Assembly (NCBI RefSeq): GCF_000429645.1
Contig: NZ_KE386936.1
Location: 133,564 to 197,563, forward strand
From: Niveispirillum irakense DSM 11586
Lineage (GTDB): Bacteria; Pseudomonadota; Alphaproteobacteria; Azospirillales; Azospirillaceae
Length of the DNA stretch: 64,000 bases
Reading direction: 5' to 3'
Shown here: one piece after another, positions 54,363 to 63,364 of the stretch
Numbering within the stretch: position 1 is the stretch's first letter
Layout of the letters: every line of letters starts with the position of its first letter
Position numbers and translations under genes: made by a program
Notes under the pieces: model-generated
The model's input: the letters and a program-made list of their open reading frames with translations, nothing else
The model's database searches: none
What the model was told of the DNA's origin: nothing

Positions 54363-55306
54363 CAGATATTTCCATCATCAGGACCGTTCCCACGGTCGGT
54401 TTCATCGCCGGCGGCAACGCGGTTGCCCCCATCCACCTTGGCGCGGTCCAGGGCGCGGGTGGCCATCCTGCCGGCGTCACGGCCCAACGCCGCATGGCCA
54501 ATGCTCAACGTGATGCAGGGCCAGCCGCTGGAACGGGGATGGGGAATATCCGCCGCCAGGATGGTCTCCCGCATGTTCTCGGCCAAGGCGCCCGCTGCGC
54601 CGGCATCGGCCTGCCCCGTGACCAGCGCAAATCCGCCATCGGGCAGGCTGAACAGCAGGTCACCCAGGCGTCCTGCCATCCCGGCCAGAAGGTCCAGAAC
54701 GCGGGCCTTCACGGCATCGGGCTTCCCGTCAGCCCTCAAGGTCAGGTTGGCCCAGCCATCAATCTCGCCCCGCAGCAGCCGGCCGGGGCCCTTACGGGCG
54801 GCCAGCACGGCGGCCAGGGCATCCGCACCGGGCCAACCGGTTATCGGATCGGCCAGATGCGCGGCTGGCGGGGGCGCCTGCCGCAACGACGCTTCCAGCG
54901 CCATCCGCCGGCGCGCTTCCAGCCCCAGCCGCAGCGCCCCGCGCACGCGCGTGACCAGCGCCACCATCGACAGGGGTTTGACGACATAATCGACGGCGCC
55001 GGCCAGAAAGCCATTGACCAGACTTTCCTCATCCTCGCAGGCAGAGACGACGATGATGGGGATTTCGGCCAGCCGGGGGTTGGCCTTGATGGTGCAGATC
55101 GCGTCGATCCCGTCATCACCGGGAAGCTGGATATCCATCAGGATGGCATTCACGGTGGCAGCGGCACCATCATGGCGGTTCACCTCCAGCAAGGCATAAG
55201 CCTGCTCGGCTGACGAGGCGGTGACAACCGGGCCCAGGCCGCCGGCTGCCAGCATATGCTCAATCAGCATCAGGGTTTCGGGTACATCATCGACGATCAG
55301 GATCAT
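54362..55306 (-). CDS. Response regulator with degenerate GGDEF-like output domain
   Basis: 314 aa from the ATG at 55306 (MILIVDDVPETLMLIEHML). The receiver domain has the acidic pocket VDD at residues 5-7, the phospho-acceptor in ILMDIQLPGDDG (Asp near residue 54) and Lys in DYVVKPLSM. The C-terminal domain is GGDEF-shaped (LLRGEIDGWANL, GRLGDLLFSLPDGGFALVTG), but the GG(D/E)EF active site reads DGGFA, so diguanylate cyclase activity is unlikely. The ATGA overlap at 55303-55306 couples it to the upstream membrane-protein gene. It may sense c-di-GMP status or act by protein contact. Confidence 0.75.
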   Translation of the reverse strand: MILIVDDVPETLMLIEHMLAAGGLGPVVTASSAEQAYALLEVNRHDGAAATVNAILMDIQLPGDDGIDAICTIKANPRLAEIPIIVVSACEDEESLVNGFLAGAVDYVVKPLSMVALVTRVRGALRLGLEARRRMALEASLRQAPPPAAHLADPITGWPGADALAAVLAARKGPGRLLRGEIDGWANLTLRADGKPDAVKARVLDLLAGMAGRLGDLLFSLPDGGFALVTGQADAGAAGALAENMRETILAADIPHPRSSGWPCITLSIGHAALGRDAGRMATRALDRAKVDGGNRVAAGDETDRGNGPDDGNI

Positions 55307-56865
55307 GATTGTCCCCCTTCCCGGAAGGAAGCATCCACGCGTTCCGTTTGTTCCCACAATCGCCAGGGGCCACGCATGGCCACCAACCGGCCACCGGGCG
55401 GCCCATCGCGCCACAGATCCGGCAGGGCGCGGCTGATCCGGTCGCGCTGCCCGCGGGGCGATTGCGGGTCCTGCAGGGCGATATAGCGGGTGGACAGGCG
55501 ACGGGTCAGGATATCGGCCTTCAGCCGGTCGGTGCTGGTCAGCACCAGCCCCTCCGCCCCGCCACGGGCAGGCACCACCAGCCCGGACATGTCGGCATCC
55601 ATCGCAACATCATCCAGCCCGCGCAGCAGAACGCCGAATGCGGCATCCTCCTGCGCTGCAACGCTTGATACGTCCTGTCCGGAAAGGGCCCTATGCCAAG
55701 CCGTCATGTTCGGCGACGGCGCGATGGATTGGGACAGCCACCCGCCACCCAGCCCAAGGGTGGCCAGCAGCAGCAACAGCGGCGACGGCAACAGGCCGGG
55801 CCGCATCGCGGCGGCACCGACAATGGCGACGGGCAGCAGATAGGGCAGCAACCGGCCCGGATGGTCCAGATAATGGGTCAGGGACGCGATGATGATCGCG
55901 GCCAGCACCGACCCGGCCAGCAGGGCCAGGGACAGCCGGGCCTGCCGGTTCCGCACCCGCCAGAGGATGAAAGGCAGCAGGGGGCAGGCAACCAGGATCA
56001 TCAGGCTGCCGGCCAGGAAGGCCCCACCAGCCCCCCGCCCCCAGCCCATCAGCCAGGGATAGGCGCCCAGATTGCCGGAAGCACCCCGGATCGCGGAATC
56101 GACCCCCTGGGCGAAGGCCGTTACCGACCCGCCGAAAATCCAGTTGGTATAGAGATACCCGGCCAGGGTGAAGGCAACGGGGAAAAGCAGCACCAGCAGC
56201 ACCCCGCCGGATGAGCGGGCGACCAGGACCGGCGGCGACAGCGCCACCAGAAAGGGCAGCATCGCCAGGACCAGATAAGCCCCGGACGCAGCAGAGAACA
56301 GGATCAGGGCCAAGGCCGCACCCATCACGGCCATGGCATTCACCTCGCCCCCCTGCCGCACGCGCAGGGCGGCCGGGGTCAGCAGGGTCATTGCCAGCAC
56401 CGCCAGCGGCACCCCTTCCCCGGCGGCGATGGCCTGCTGAAGCGTGGGGTGCGCCACCAGCAGCAGGGCGGCAAGGCCCGCCGTGAGGCGGCCATAGCCG
56501 CCATCGGCCAGCATCGACGCCCAGGCGGCCGCCAGGGCGCCACCGACCAGTACATTGACCAGCAATGGCACCGGCACCGATCCCGTACCCGGCAGCAGCG
56601 CCACGATCATATCCGCCGACAGCAGCAGCGGCGGGAAGGTGACGGCGAACAGCTCACGGAAGGCGGCGGCATCGGAGAGCGCGACCAGGGCCGTCCGCCA
56701 CCGGTCGGTCGCCACCGGCGTCAGGAAACCGGCCTGCAATGTCCACAGCACCTGCGCACCGCACAGCAGCAGCCCCGCCGCGAACCAGAGCGGCCATAGC
56801 GAGCCGGCACGCGCCGGATGTCGTGTGGTGCCGGTGGCTGGGGCCAATGCTTGCGATGGCGTCAT
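55303..56865 (-). CDS. Multi-pass inner-membrane protein of the exopolysaccharide unit
   Basis: About 520 aa from the ATG at 56865 (MTPSQALAPATG). Roughly 10-12 hydrophobic helices (for example LWFAAGLLLCGAQVLW, AMAVMGAALALILFSAASGA, LLLLLATLGLGGG) are followed by a periplasmic-type soluble tail of about 130 residues. The helix arrangement with an early acidic/aromatic loop (PVATDRWRTALVALSDAAAF) recalls GT-C glycosyltransferases, but no defining motif was found, so no family is named. Overlaps by ATGA with both neighbours (56862-56865 and 55303-55306) show it is part of one operon. Confidence 0.7.
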   Translation of the reverse strand: MTPSQALAPATGTTRHPARAGSLWPLWFAAGLLLCGAQVLWTLQAGFLTPVATDRWRTALVALSDAAAFRELFAVTFPPLLLSADMIVALLPGTGSVPVPLLVNVLVGGALAAAWASMLADGGYGRLTAGLAALLLVAHPTLQQAIAAGEGVPLAVLAMTLLTPAALRVRQGGEVNAMAVMGAALALILFSAASGAYLVLAMLPFLVALSPPVLVARSSGGVLLVLLFPVAFTLAGYLYTNWIFGGSVTAFAQGVDSAIRGASGNLGAYPWLMGWGRGAGGAFLAGSLMILVACPLLPFILWRVRNRQARLSLALLAGSVLAAIIIASLTHYLDHPGRLLPYLLPVAIVGAAAMRPGLLPSPLLLLLATLGLGGGWLSQSIAPSPNMTAWHRALSGQDVSSVAAQEDAAFGVLLRGLDDVAMDADMSGLVVPARGGAEGLVLTSTDRLKADILTRRLSTRYIALQDPQSPRGQRDRISRALPDLWRDGPPGGRLVAMRGPWRLWEQTERVDASFREGGQS

Positions 56866-58733
56866 TGGTTCATGCTGGCCATCGCCTTGGCCACCTCCTG
56901 CTTGGTCACGGCAGACAGGCCATGCTGGGTCTTTTCCCAATAGAAGGGGTTGCGGATCAATTGCCACAGCGCCTTATAGGCGGCGACCGACATCAGCGCC
57001 CAGTAGCCGGCCACGGTCAGCCCCCAGGGCGCCAGGTTCATCCAGCCGCGCTTCACCGGGGCGATGATGGACAGGTAGGTGAAAAGTCCGTTGCCGGCCA
57101 GCAGGTTGAACAGGGAAAGATAAAGCAGCACCGTCGGGAACAGCGGGTCCAGGAAGGTGCCGCCGACCAGCAGCCAGAACAGATAAAAGCCCCAGAAGAT
57201 CGGGTTCAGGATACCCGACAGCATGGTGCCGCCGACAAAGAACTGAAAGCCCCAGAAGCCGCCTGCCCCCACCGACCGGTACAGATCCACCGGATGGCGC
57301 ATATGCACCAGATAGGTCTGCATATAGCCCTTGATCCAGCGTGACCGCTGCCGGACCCAGTTGGGGATGGAGACATTCGCCTCCTCGAAGGTGGTGGAGT
57401 TGCAGACGGCGACCCGATAGCCCTTCTGGGTCAGGCGCACGCCCAGATCGGCGTCCTCCGTCACGTTGAACGGGTCCCAGGCGCGCAGCTTGCGCAGCAC
57501 ATCCATCCGGAAATGGTTGGATGTGCCCCCCAGCGGGATCGGGATGCGCAGCCGTTCCAGCCCCGGCAGCATATAGTCAAACCACAGCGAGTAATCGAGC
57601 GTGAACATCCGCGTCAGCCAATTCTCATCGGCATTGAAATAGTTCAGCCGGCATTGCACGCAGGCGACCTGCGGCCCCGCCTTCTCAAACGCCACCACCA
57701 CCTTTTTCAACTGGTCCGGCTCGGGCTGATCCTCCGCATCGAAAATGACCAGAAAATCACCCCGGGCGAAGTGCAGGGCATAGTTGCAGGCCTTGGGCTT
57801 GGTCTGCGGCTTGGAGGGCGGGACGCGGATGATCTCGAACGAGCCTTCCAGGCCCAGGGCCTTGGCGGCGTCGATGGTTTCCCGGTCGCCGGCTTCCAGC
57901 ACCAGCTTGATATCCAGCTTGGCCATCGGATAATCCAGCCGGCGCAGCGCCGCCGCCAGGATGGGCAGCACCTCCGGCTCCTTATACATCGGCACCAGCA
58001 CGGTGAAGACGGGCAGTTCCTCGTCACGCAGGGCGCGGACCTCCTCATCCGTCACCTTGCGGTCAACGACCCTGGCATTGGAGCCGAACCAGACCAGCAC
58101 CGTCTTCAGCAGGAAATTGCCCAGATAGAAGACCGCCATCACCAGATTGAGCGTGATCAGCGTGGCGATGGGGGCAAAGGCCAGCCCCGCCAGCAGCATG
58201 GACAGGCAGGCATAAAGGAACAGGCCCTGCTGGGGTGTGACCACCTGCTTGGCCGAATTTTCCGGGTCCATGTCGGCCAGCCCGAACACGGCATCGTGGC
58301 TATATTCCGCCTCAAAGGTGCGCTGCAGGTTCCAGAGGATATCGAATTTCGATGTCACCACCATCCACACATCGGGGCCGAATTGACGCCGCGCAAATAG
58401 CAGCGTTTCCGGCCCCGGATCAGCGGTGGCAACAATCACCCTGTCCCCCTGGTGCCGCCAGGGCAGCACCAGCAGGCGGGCATAATCCTGCATCAGTTCG
58501 GGCTTGGCCAGCGTCGGGTCGGGCCGGTTTTCCATCAGGTCCAGATAGGCCAGACCGAACCGGTCGGCCAGGGTGCGGTAGAAGTCGCGCGGCTTCACCA
58601 TCCCCTGGGAGATGACGATATCGCCAAAGCGGACCTTCCATTTCTTCTGCAGCTCCAGCGCCTGTTCAAGCTGATCCAGCCGAAGCAGGTCCCGCGCCAC
58701 CAGCAATTCACCGATCGGGGGAGCAAAATCCAT
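56862..58733 (-). CDS. Processive family-2 glycosyltransferase with N-terminal MshEN-like domain
   Basis: 623 aa. Residues 1-140 resemble the MshEN/GspE N-terminal domain (PIGELLVARDLLRLDQLEQAL, then FGDIVISQGMVKPRDFYRTLADRFGLAYLDL), a fold known to bind cyclic di-GMP. Two helices follow (about 170-215), then the GT-A core: FTVLVPMYKEPEVLP, FLVIFDAEDQPEPDQLKK (DxD), NVTEDADLGVRL (TED) and VRQRSRWIKGYMQT (QxxRW), the set that defines processive synthases. C-terminal helices form the export channel. No PilZ domain is present. It would polymerise a beta-linked glycan at the inner membrane. Confidence 0.9.
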   Translation of the reverse strand: MDFAPPIGELLVARDLLRLDQLEQALELQKKWKVRFGDIVISQGMVKPRDFYRTLADRFGLAYLDLMENRPDPTLAKPELMQDYARLLVLPWRHQGDRVIVATADPGPETLLFARRQFGPDVWMVVTSKFDILWNLQRTFEAEYSHDAVFGLADMDPENSAKQVVTPQQGLFLYACLSMLLAGLAFAPIATLITLNLVMAVFYLGNFLLKTVLVWFGSNARVVDRKVTDEEVRALRDEELPVFTVLVPMYKEPEVLPILAAALRRLDYPMAKLDIKLVLEAGDRETIDAAKALGLEGSFEIIRVPPSKPQTKPKACNYALHFARGDFLVIFDAEDQPEPDQLKKVVVAFEKAGPQVACVQCRLNYFNADENWLTRMFTLDYSLWFDYMLPGLERLRIPIPLGGTSNHFRMDVLRKLRAWDPFNVTEDADLGVRLTQKGYRVAVCNSTTFEEANVSIPNWVRQRSRWIKGYMQTYLVHMRHPVDLYRSVGAGGFWGFQFFVGGTMLSGILNPIFWGFYLFWLLVGGTFLDPLFPTVLLYLSLFNLLAGNGLFTYLSIIAPVKRGWMNLAPWGLTVAGYWALMSVAAYKALWQLIRNPFYWEKTQHGLSAVTKQEVAKAMASMNQ

Positions 58734-58754
58734 GATGGCAAGCCCTTCCCGGCT

Positions 58755-60749
58755 TCAGGACTTGTTGCGGGCGCGATACCATTTGGCGAAGCCGCCGGCC
58801 ACCAGCACCGTCAGCAGCACCCAGATACCGGCCACCAGCAGGATACGGAACCGGTCCAGCCAGTCGGCCCAGGCGCTGTTATCGCCAATTTCCACCTTCA
58901 CCGCCCGTTCACGCACCGTGTCGATGGCCATCAGCAGGCCATCCGTATCGGCAAAGGCGACGGTGCCGCGATCCAGCGGCAATGTCTCGGGCAGCGGTAC
59001 GGGCCCGGCACCGGTTGCCTGCAAAACCAGCCCCGCCTGCCCGGCTTCCTGCGCCAGTTGGGCCAGCAGCAGCGTCGGCGCGCCGGTGACATCCAGCAGG
59101 GTGCGGCCCTGGCGGTCCACCACCTTCACGGCCCCCTGGTCCAGCGCCACGGGCAGGCCCGCCGGCACCTTCACCCCCGGCAGCAGCAGGAAGGGGCGGC
59201 CGGTCGCGGCCCCCTTGCCATCATCCACCACCACCCGCAGCCCCTCGCTATCCTGCACCAGCCCGTCCAGGGCGCGGGTGGCAAGGGCCAGGGTGGCGGC
59301 AGGATCGGCCAGCACCGCCGCCGGCACCACCACATCCAGCCCATCGGCAAAGGCGGCCCCCAGGGCAAAGAAATCACCAGGCGCGCCGGTATCGCCTGCC
59401 ATCACCACACCGCTATCGGGCAGAAGCTGGGCCGGCGACGCGATTGGCGCTTCCTTGCAGTCGCCGCCCTTGGTCTGGCGTTGAAGCACGACGCGGAGCG
59501 CATTGCTGCGACCGACCAGCCCGTCGGGCAGCGGCACCGACAGGCGGCGCGTGGCCCCGCCATCGGCCAGACTGACACTGCGCAGCAGCAGGTTATTGAC
59601 GAAAATATGCGCCAGTTGCGGGTCACCGCCAATGGCGGCCCCCGGCGTCAGGGTAATGTCCAGCGCGGACGGTTTCTGCCCTTTCGGCACGGCGGCGTAA
59701 TCAAAGCGCAGATCCCATTCGCCCCGGTCGGCCACCTCCCGGATACCATCGCCCAGGCCCAGGGCGGCAAAGCCCAGCCGGTCCTTTTCCGCCGGCACGC
59801 CCTGCCCGGCATGCGGGGTCAATGCAGCGCCACCGGCCAGCCGGTGCCAGCCGCTGGCCAGATAGCCGACCGTACCGACATCGGCCCCCTCGGTCAGGGC
59901 AATGACGGGCAGGCCACCGGTACCCACCAGCCGCACCGTGCCATTGGCTTCCGCCCCCGCCGGCAGCGTGCCCACCAGGGCCGCCAGTTCCGCCATCGGC
60001 GCGATGGCGAATTCTGCCGCAATACCCGCCGCCGGGACCGTCGGCAGGCGCACAAATTCCACCGTCCGGCCCTGGCGCGTCAGTTCCAGCCCCAGCGCCA
60101 GCGCCGCTTCATAATGGTCGCGGCTGGCATTGCCGGCGGACAGGGCGATGCGGACCTTGCGCGGCAGCACGGCCAGCGCATCGCGCACGCTGGTGATGGC
60201 GGCAGGGTCGAAGCGATAGTGCAGCACCGTATCCGGGCGCAGCGTGGCGTAACCGCCGGGCAGGCGCTGATCCATGCAGCGATCCTCGCTCCACGCGGCA
60301 CCATAGAGGAAGCTGACCTTCACGAAGGGCCGCCCGGCATCGCCATGGATAATATCCAGCGCCAGCGGCTGCACCCCGCCCCCTTCCGCCGGCATGGCGT
60401 TCCAGCGCGGCCGGTCATCCACCAGGATCTGCATCGATGCCCGGATCGGCTGCGGCGCCTGTGCCTCTATCCCGCCGGCCAGCTTGATATCCCGCACGGG
60501 CACCCCAACTGGCAGGGGGAAATAAAGGTCGCGCCGACCGGAAAAGCCGGTGAAACTGATCCCCTCGGCAAAGCCCAGATCGGCCAGGGTCACCGTGCGT
60601 TCCACCAGACGCGCCGTTGATGCCGGGCTGGCGGTCACCACCGAAGCGGTTGGCGATGGCTTGGCGGTCGGCGGGGCGGCAAGGGCGGCCCCCGGCAGCG
60701 CGATGGCGGCGGCGGTCAGCAGAAGCACGGCCTGAAACATGGTCTTCAT
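58755..60749 (-). CDS. BcsB-like periplasmic synthase subunit
   Basis: 664 aa from the ATG at 60749, after AGGA; the frame runs 54 codons further but the signal peptide (MKTMFQAVLLLTAAAIALPGAALA) fixes the start. Two repeats of jelly-roll plus flavodoxin-like modules are visible (TVTLADLGFAEGISFTGFSG with YFPLPVGVPVRDIKLAG; then WDLRFDYAAVPKGQKPSALDI with IFVNNLLLRSVSLADG), and it ends in a C-terminal anchor helix (ILLVAGIWVLLTVLVAGGF). The order and the GDCKEAPIASPAQLLPDSG stretch match the BcsB family, which guides the nascent polymer across the periplasm. It is 22 bp upstream of the synthase gene. Confidence 0.8.
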   Translation of the reverse strand: MKTMFQAVLLLTAAAIALPGAALAAPPTAKPSPTASVVTASPASTARLVERTVTLADLGFAEGISFTGFSGRRDLYFPLPVGVPVRDIKLAGGIEAQAPQPIRASMQILVDDRPRWNAMPAEGGGVQPLALDIIHGDAGRPFVKVSFLYGAAWSEDRCMDQRLPGGYATLRPDTVLHYRFDPAAITSVRDALAVLPRKVRIALSAGNASRDHYEAALALGLELTRQGRTVEFVRLPTVPAAGIAAEFAIAPMAELAALVGTLPAGAEANGTVRLVGTGGLPVIALTEGADVGTVGYLASGWHRLAGGAALTPHAGQGVPAEKDRLGFAALGLGDGIREVADRGEWDLRFDYAAVPKGQKPSALDITLTPGAAIGGDPQLAHIFVNNLLLRSVSLADGGATRRLSVPLPDGLVGRSNALRVVLQRQTKGGDCKEAPIASPAQLLPDSGVVMAGDTGAPGDFFALGAAFADGLDVVVPAAVLADPAATLALATRALDGLVQDSEGLRVVVDDGKGAATGRPFLLLPGVKVPAGLPVALDQGAVKVVDRQGRTLLDVTGAPTLLLAQLAQEAGQAGLVLQATGAGPVPLPETLPLDRGTVAFADTDGLLMAIDTVRERAVKVEIGDNSAWADWLDRFRILLVAGIWVLLTVLVAGGFAKWYRARNKS

Positions 60750-60811
60750 GGGGCTGTTCCTGTAGGGCAGGTCCTGGCGGCCGGGCGGCGATGCAGGCGG
60801 AAGGGAAAAGG

Positions 60812-61882
60812 ATGGGTGCAAAGATGGCGATCGGGCGTCGGGTGTTGCTGGGGGCCTTGCCGTTGCTGGCCCTGCCGGTGCGGGCCGGTGGAATGGCCCC
60901 GCCGCCCCCATCCTGGCGGGGGGCCAACCTGACCCGCACCCCCCAGGCCCCCTTGGGAAGCGATGCCTGTGGCCGGTCGCTGCAGGCGTTGAAGGATCTG
61001 GGGGCCGATAGTGTGGCGCTGATCCCGTTCCTGTGGCAGGCGAGCCCGCAGGCCACGCAGATCGGCCCTGGCAGTGATTTCGGGCTGGAGGAGTTGCGCG
61101 TCGGTATCCGTCAGGCCCGCGCCATCGGGCTGAAAGTGATGGTCAAGCCCCATGTCTGGGTGCCGGAAACCTGGGCCGGTGCCGTAGAGCCGCAGGGCGG
61201 CGAACAGGGCTGGGCGGACTGGTTTGGCGGCTATGGCAGCGCATTGGAGACGCTGGCCCGGCTGGCGGCGGCGGAAAAGGCGGAAGCGCTGGCCATCGGC
61301 ACGGAACTGCGCGGCACCAGCCATCGCCCGGAATGGGCAAGCCTGATTGCCCGCCTGCGCCCGCTCTATCCGGGCCTGCTGACCTATGTCGCCCATTGGG
61401 ATGGGGAGGTGGCGCGCGTGCCCTTCTGGGGCCTGCTGGATGCGGCTTCCGTCAGCCTGTACCCGCCGCTGGGGGCGGATGAGGCCGGGATTGAAGGCGC
61501 GATTGCCCGCCATGCCAACCAGTTGGTGGCATGGCGTGATGGCATCGGCAAACCGCTTTGGGTGGCCGAACTGGGCCTGCGCTCCGCCCAGGCCGCCCAG
61601 GTAAAACCCTGGGAAAGCCCGGAGGAGCGCGAGGCCATACCCGACCAAAATGTGCAGGCGCGCGTGCTGGCCCGCTGGCTGGCCGCGCTGGACCAGCGGG
61701 GCATTGGCGACATGCTGGTCTATCGCTGGTTCAGCGATCCTGGTATCGGCGGCCCGACGGACACCGATTTCACCATCCAGGGCAAGCGGGCGCAGGACGT
61801 GCTTCATTGCTGGTTCACCGGCCGCTGCGACCCGTGGGCGGCGACCCTGGCTGAAGCAGCCAAGGATTATTCCCGGCCATAA
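60812..61882 (+). CDS. GH113-like glycoside hydrolase
   Basis: About 356 aa from the ATG at 60812, favoured for the GGAAGGG 6 nt upstream; starts at 60791 and 60824 are possible. A lipoprotein-like or Tat-like N-terminus (MAIGRRVLLGALPLLALPVRAGG) points to export. TIM-barrel strands are followed by the acid/base candidate in AEALAIGTELRGTS and the nucleophile candidate in LWVAELGLRSAQ, the paired Glu positions of clan A glycosidases. It ends CWFTGRCDPW. It is divergent from the BcsB-like gene and convergent with manC, overlapping its 3' end by 16 bp. It probably trims the polymer, as BcsZ does in cellulose systems. Confidence 0.75.
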   Translation: MGAKMAIGRRVLLGALPLLALPVRAGGMAPPPPSWRGANLTRTPQAPLGSDACGRSLQALKDLGADSVALIPFLWQASPQATQIGPGSDFGLEELRVGIRQARAIGLKVMVKPHVWVPETWAGAVEPQGGEQGWADWFGGYGSALETLARLAAAEKAEALAIGTELRGTSHRPEWASLIARLRPLYPGLLTYVAHWDGEVARVPFWGLLDAASVSLYPPLGADEAGIEGAIARHANQLVAWRDGIGKPLWVAELGLRSAQAAQVKPWESPEEREAIPDQNVQARVLARWLAALDQRGIGDMLVYRWFSDPGIGGPTDTDFTIQGKRAQDVLHCWFTGRCDPWAATLAEAAKDYSRP

Positions 61883-63300
61883 TCATCCGCCATCCGCTCA
61901 ATATCATCCTCACCCAGATAGGCCCCGGACTGCACCTCAATCAGGTTCAGCGGGATGCGGCCCGGATTTTCCAGCCGGTGGGTGCTGCCCAGCGGCAGAT
62001 AAACGGACTCATTCTCCCGCACCAGGAACTGTTCCCCGTCGCGCGTCACCAGGGCGGTGCCGTTCACCACAACCCAATGTTCGGACCGGTGGAAATGCTT
62101 CTGAAGCGACAATTTCTCGCCCGGCTTCACCATCAGCCGCTTCACCTGGAACCGGTCACCGGCATGCACGGGCTGGAAATAGCCCCAGGGGCGATATTGG
62201 CGCGGGCGGCTTTCCGCCTCCGTGCGCTTGGCCTTTTTCAGCCGCTGCACGATGGCCTTCACGTCCTGGACCTCGTTCTTGTGCGCGACCAGGATGGCGT
62301 CTGAAGTGGCGACAACCACGATATCGCGCAGGCCCACCACCGCCGTCAGCACCCCATCGGTGCGGACATAGCATCCTTCCGACCGTTCAATCAGCGCATC
62401 GCCGATGGCGACATTGTTCTGCGCATCGCGCTCCACAATGTCATGCAGCGCCGCCCAGGAGCCGATATCGTTCCACCCGATGGAACAGGGCACCATGGCG
62501 GCATGATCGGTGCGGGCAAACACGCCATCATCAATGGAAATGGACGGCGCCTGGGCGAAGGCGTCCAGCGCCAGCCGCACGAAATCCATATCCTTCTGCC
62601 GGCCCGTCACGGCGGCCCGCACCGCCGCCACCAGCGCCGGCTCAAACCGTTCCAGTTCCGAAACCAGCATGGATGCCTTGAACAGAAACATGCCGCTGTT
62701 CCAGACATGCTCCCCACCCGCCAGCAGCGCTTCCGCCTTGGCCTTGACCGGCTTCTCCACAAATTCCTGGATGCGGAAGGCACCGGCCCCGCCGGGCAGC
62801 CCCTCCCCGCGCTGGATCCAGCCAAAGCCGGTTTCCGCCCGTTCCGGCACAATGCCGAAGGTCATCAGCATGCCATCGCGCGCCGGCGCCACGGCCCGGC
62901 GGATGGCATCGGTCCAGGCCGGGGCATCCGCGATGATATGATCAGCGGGCAGCACCAGCATCAACCGGTCGGGGTCTTCTTCCGCCAGCAGCAGGGCGGC
63001 GGCACAGATGGCCGGCGCGGTATTGCGGGCAATCGGCTCCAGCACCAGCGCGCGCGATGCCAGGTCCATCTCGCGCAACTGCTCCGCCACAACAAAGCGG
63101 TGGGCATCGCTGGCCACCAGCATCGGGCTGCCAAACCCGGCATCCCGGCAGCGGATAACCGTTTCCTGCAACAGGCTACGGTTGGAAGTGAGGCGGAGAA
63201 ATTGTTTGGGATAATTCTCTCGCGACAGGGGCCACAACCGGGAACCACTGCCCCCGGACAGAATCACCGGCGTCACGATATCAGTGTCAATGCCAGTCAT
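61867..63300 (-). CDS. manC: Mannose-1-phosphate guanylyltransferase / mannose-6-phosphate isomerase
   Basis: 477 aa, the normal length of the bifunctional type II enzyme. The N-terminal pyrophosphorylase signature VTPVILSGGSGSRLWPLSRENYPKQF is followed by LMLVLPADHIIADAPAW and the ETGFGWIQRGE sugar-binding site. The C-terminal cupin isomerase part has RFQVKRLMVKPGEKLSLQKHFHRSEHW and VYLPLGSTHRLENPG. It makes GDP-mannose, the substrate of the Gmd at 7648 and of many GT4 enzymes. Inverted repeats just upstream suggest a regulated promoter. Confidence 0.93.
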   Translation of the reverse strand: MTGIDTDIVTPVILSGGSGSRLWPLSRENYPKQFLRLTSNRSLLQETVIRCRDAGFGSPMLVASDAHRFVVAEQLREMDLASRALVLEPIARNTAPAICAAALLLAEEDPDRLMLVLPADHIIADAPAWTDAIRRAVAPARDGMLMTFGIVPERAETGFGWIQRGEGLPGGAGAFRIQEFVEKPVKAKAEALLAGGEHVWNSGMFLFKASMLVSELERFEPALVAAVRAAVTGRQKDMDFVRLALDAFAQAPSISIDDGVFARTDHAAMVPCSIGWNDIGSWAALHDIVERDAQNNVAIGDALIERSEGCYVRTDGVLTAVVGLRDIVVVATSDAILVAHKNEVQDVKAIVQRLKKAKRTEAESRPRQYRPWGYFQPVHAGDRFQVKRLMVKPGEKLSLQKHFHRSEHWVVVNGTALVTRDGEQFLVRENESVYLPLGSTHRLENPGRIPLNLIEVQSGAYLGEDDIERMADDYGRE

Positions 63301-63322
63301 GCGCCCCCCAATTCAATACCAT

Positions 63323-63364
63323 TATCCATTTTTTCAATGATCATGAATTATTGGAAAATGGATA
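63323..63364 (-). promoter_or_regulatory. Nested inverted repeats before manC
   Basis: TATCCATTTT (63323-63332) matches the reverse complement AAAATGGATA (63355-63364) across 22 nt. A second pair, ATTATTGG (63347-63354) and CCAATAAT (63374-63381), interleaves with it. The region is AT-rich and lies 23-81 bp before the manC start, so it may hold its promoter and a regulator site. Confidence 0.45.

Noticed and set aside
58452..60620. A 722-codon forward open frame across the synthase and BcsB-like genes
   Set aside because: It spans parts of two leftward genes with clear family motifs and has low-complexity, glutamine/arginine/glycine-rich content typical of antisense frames.
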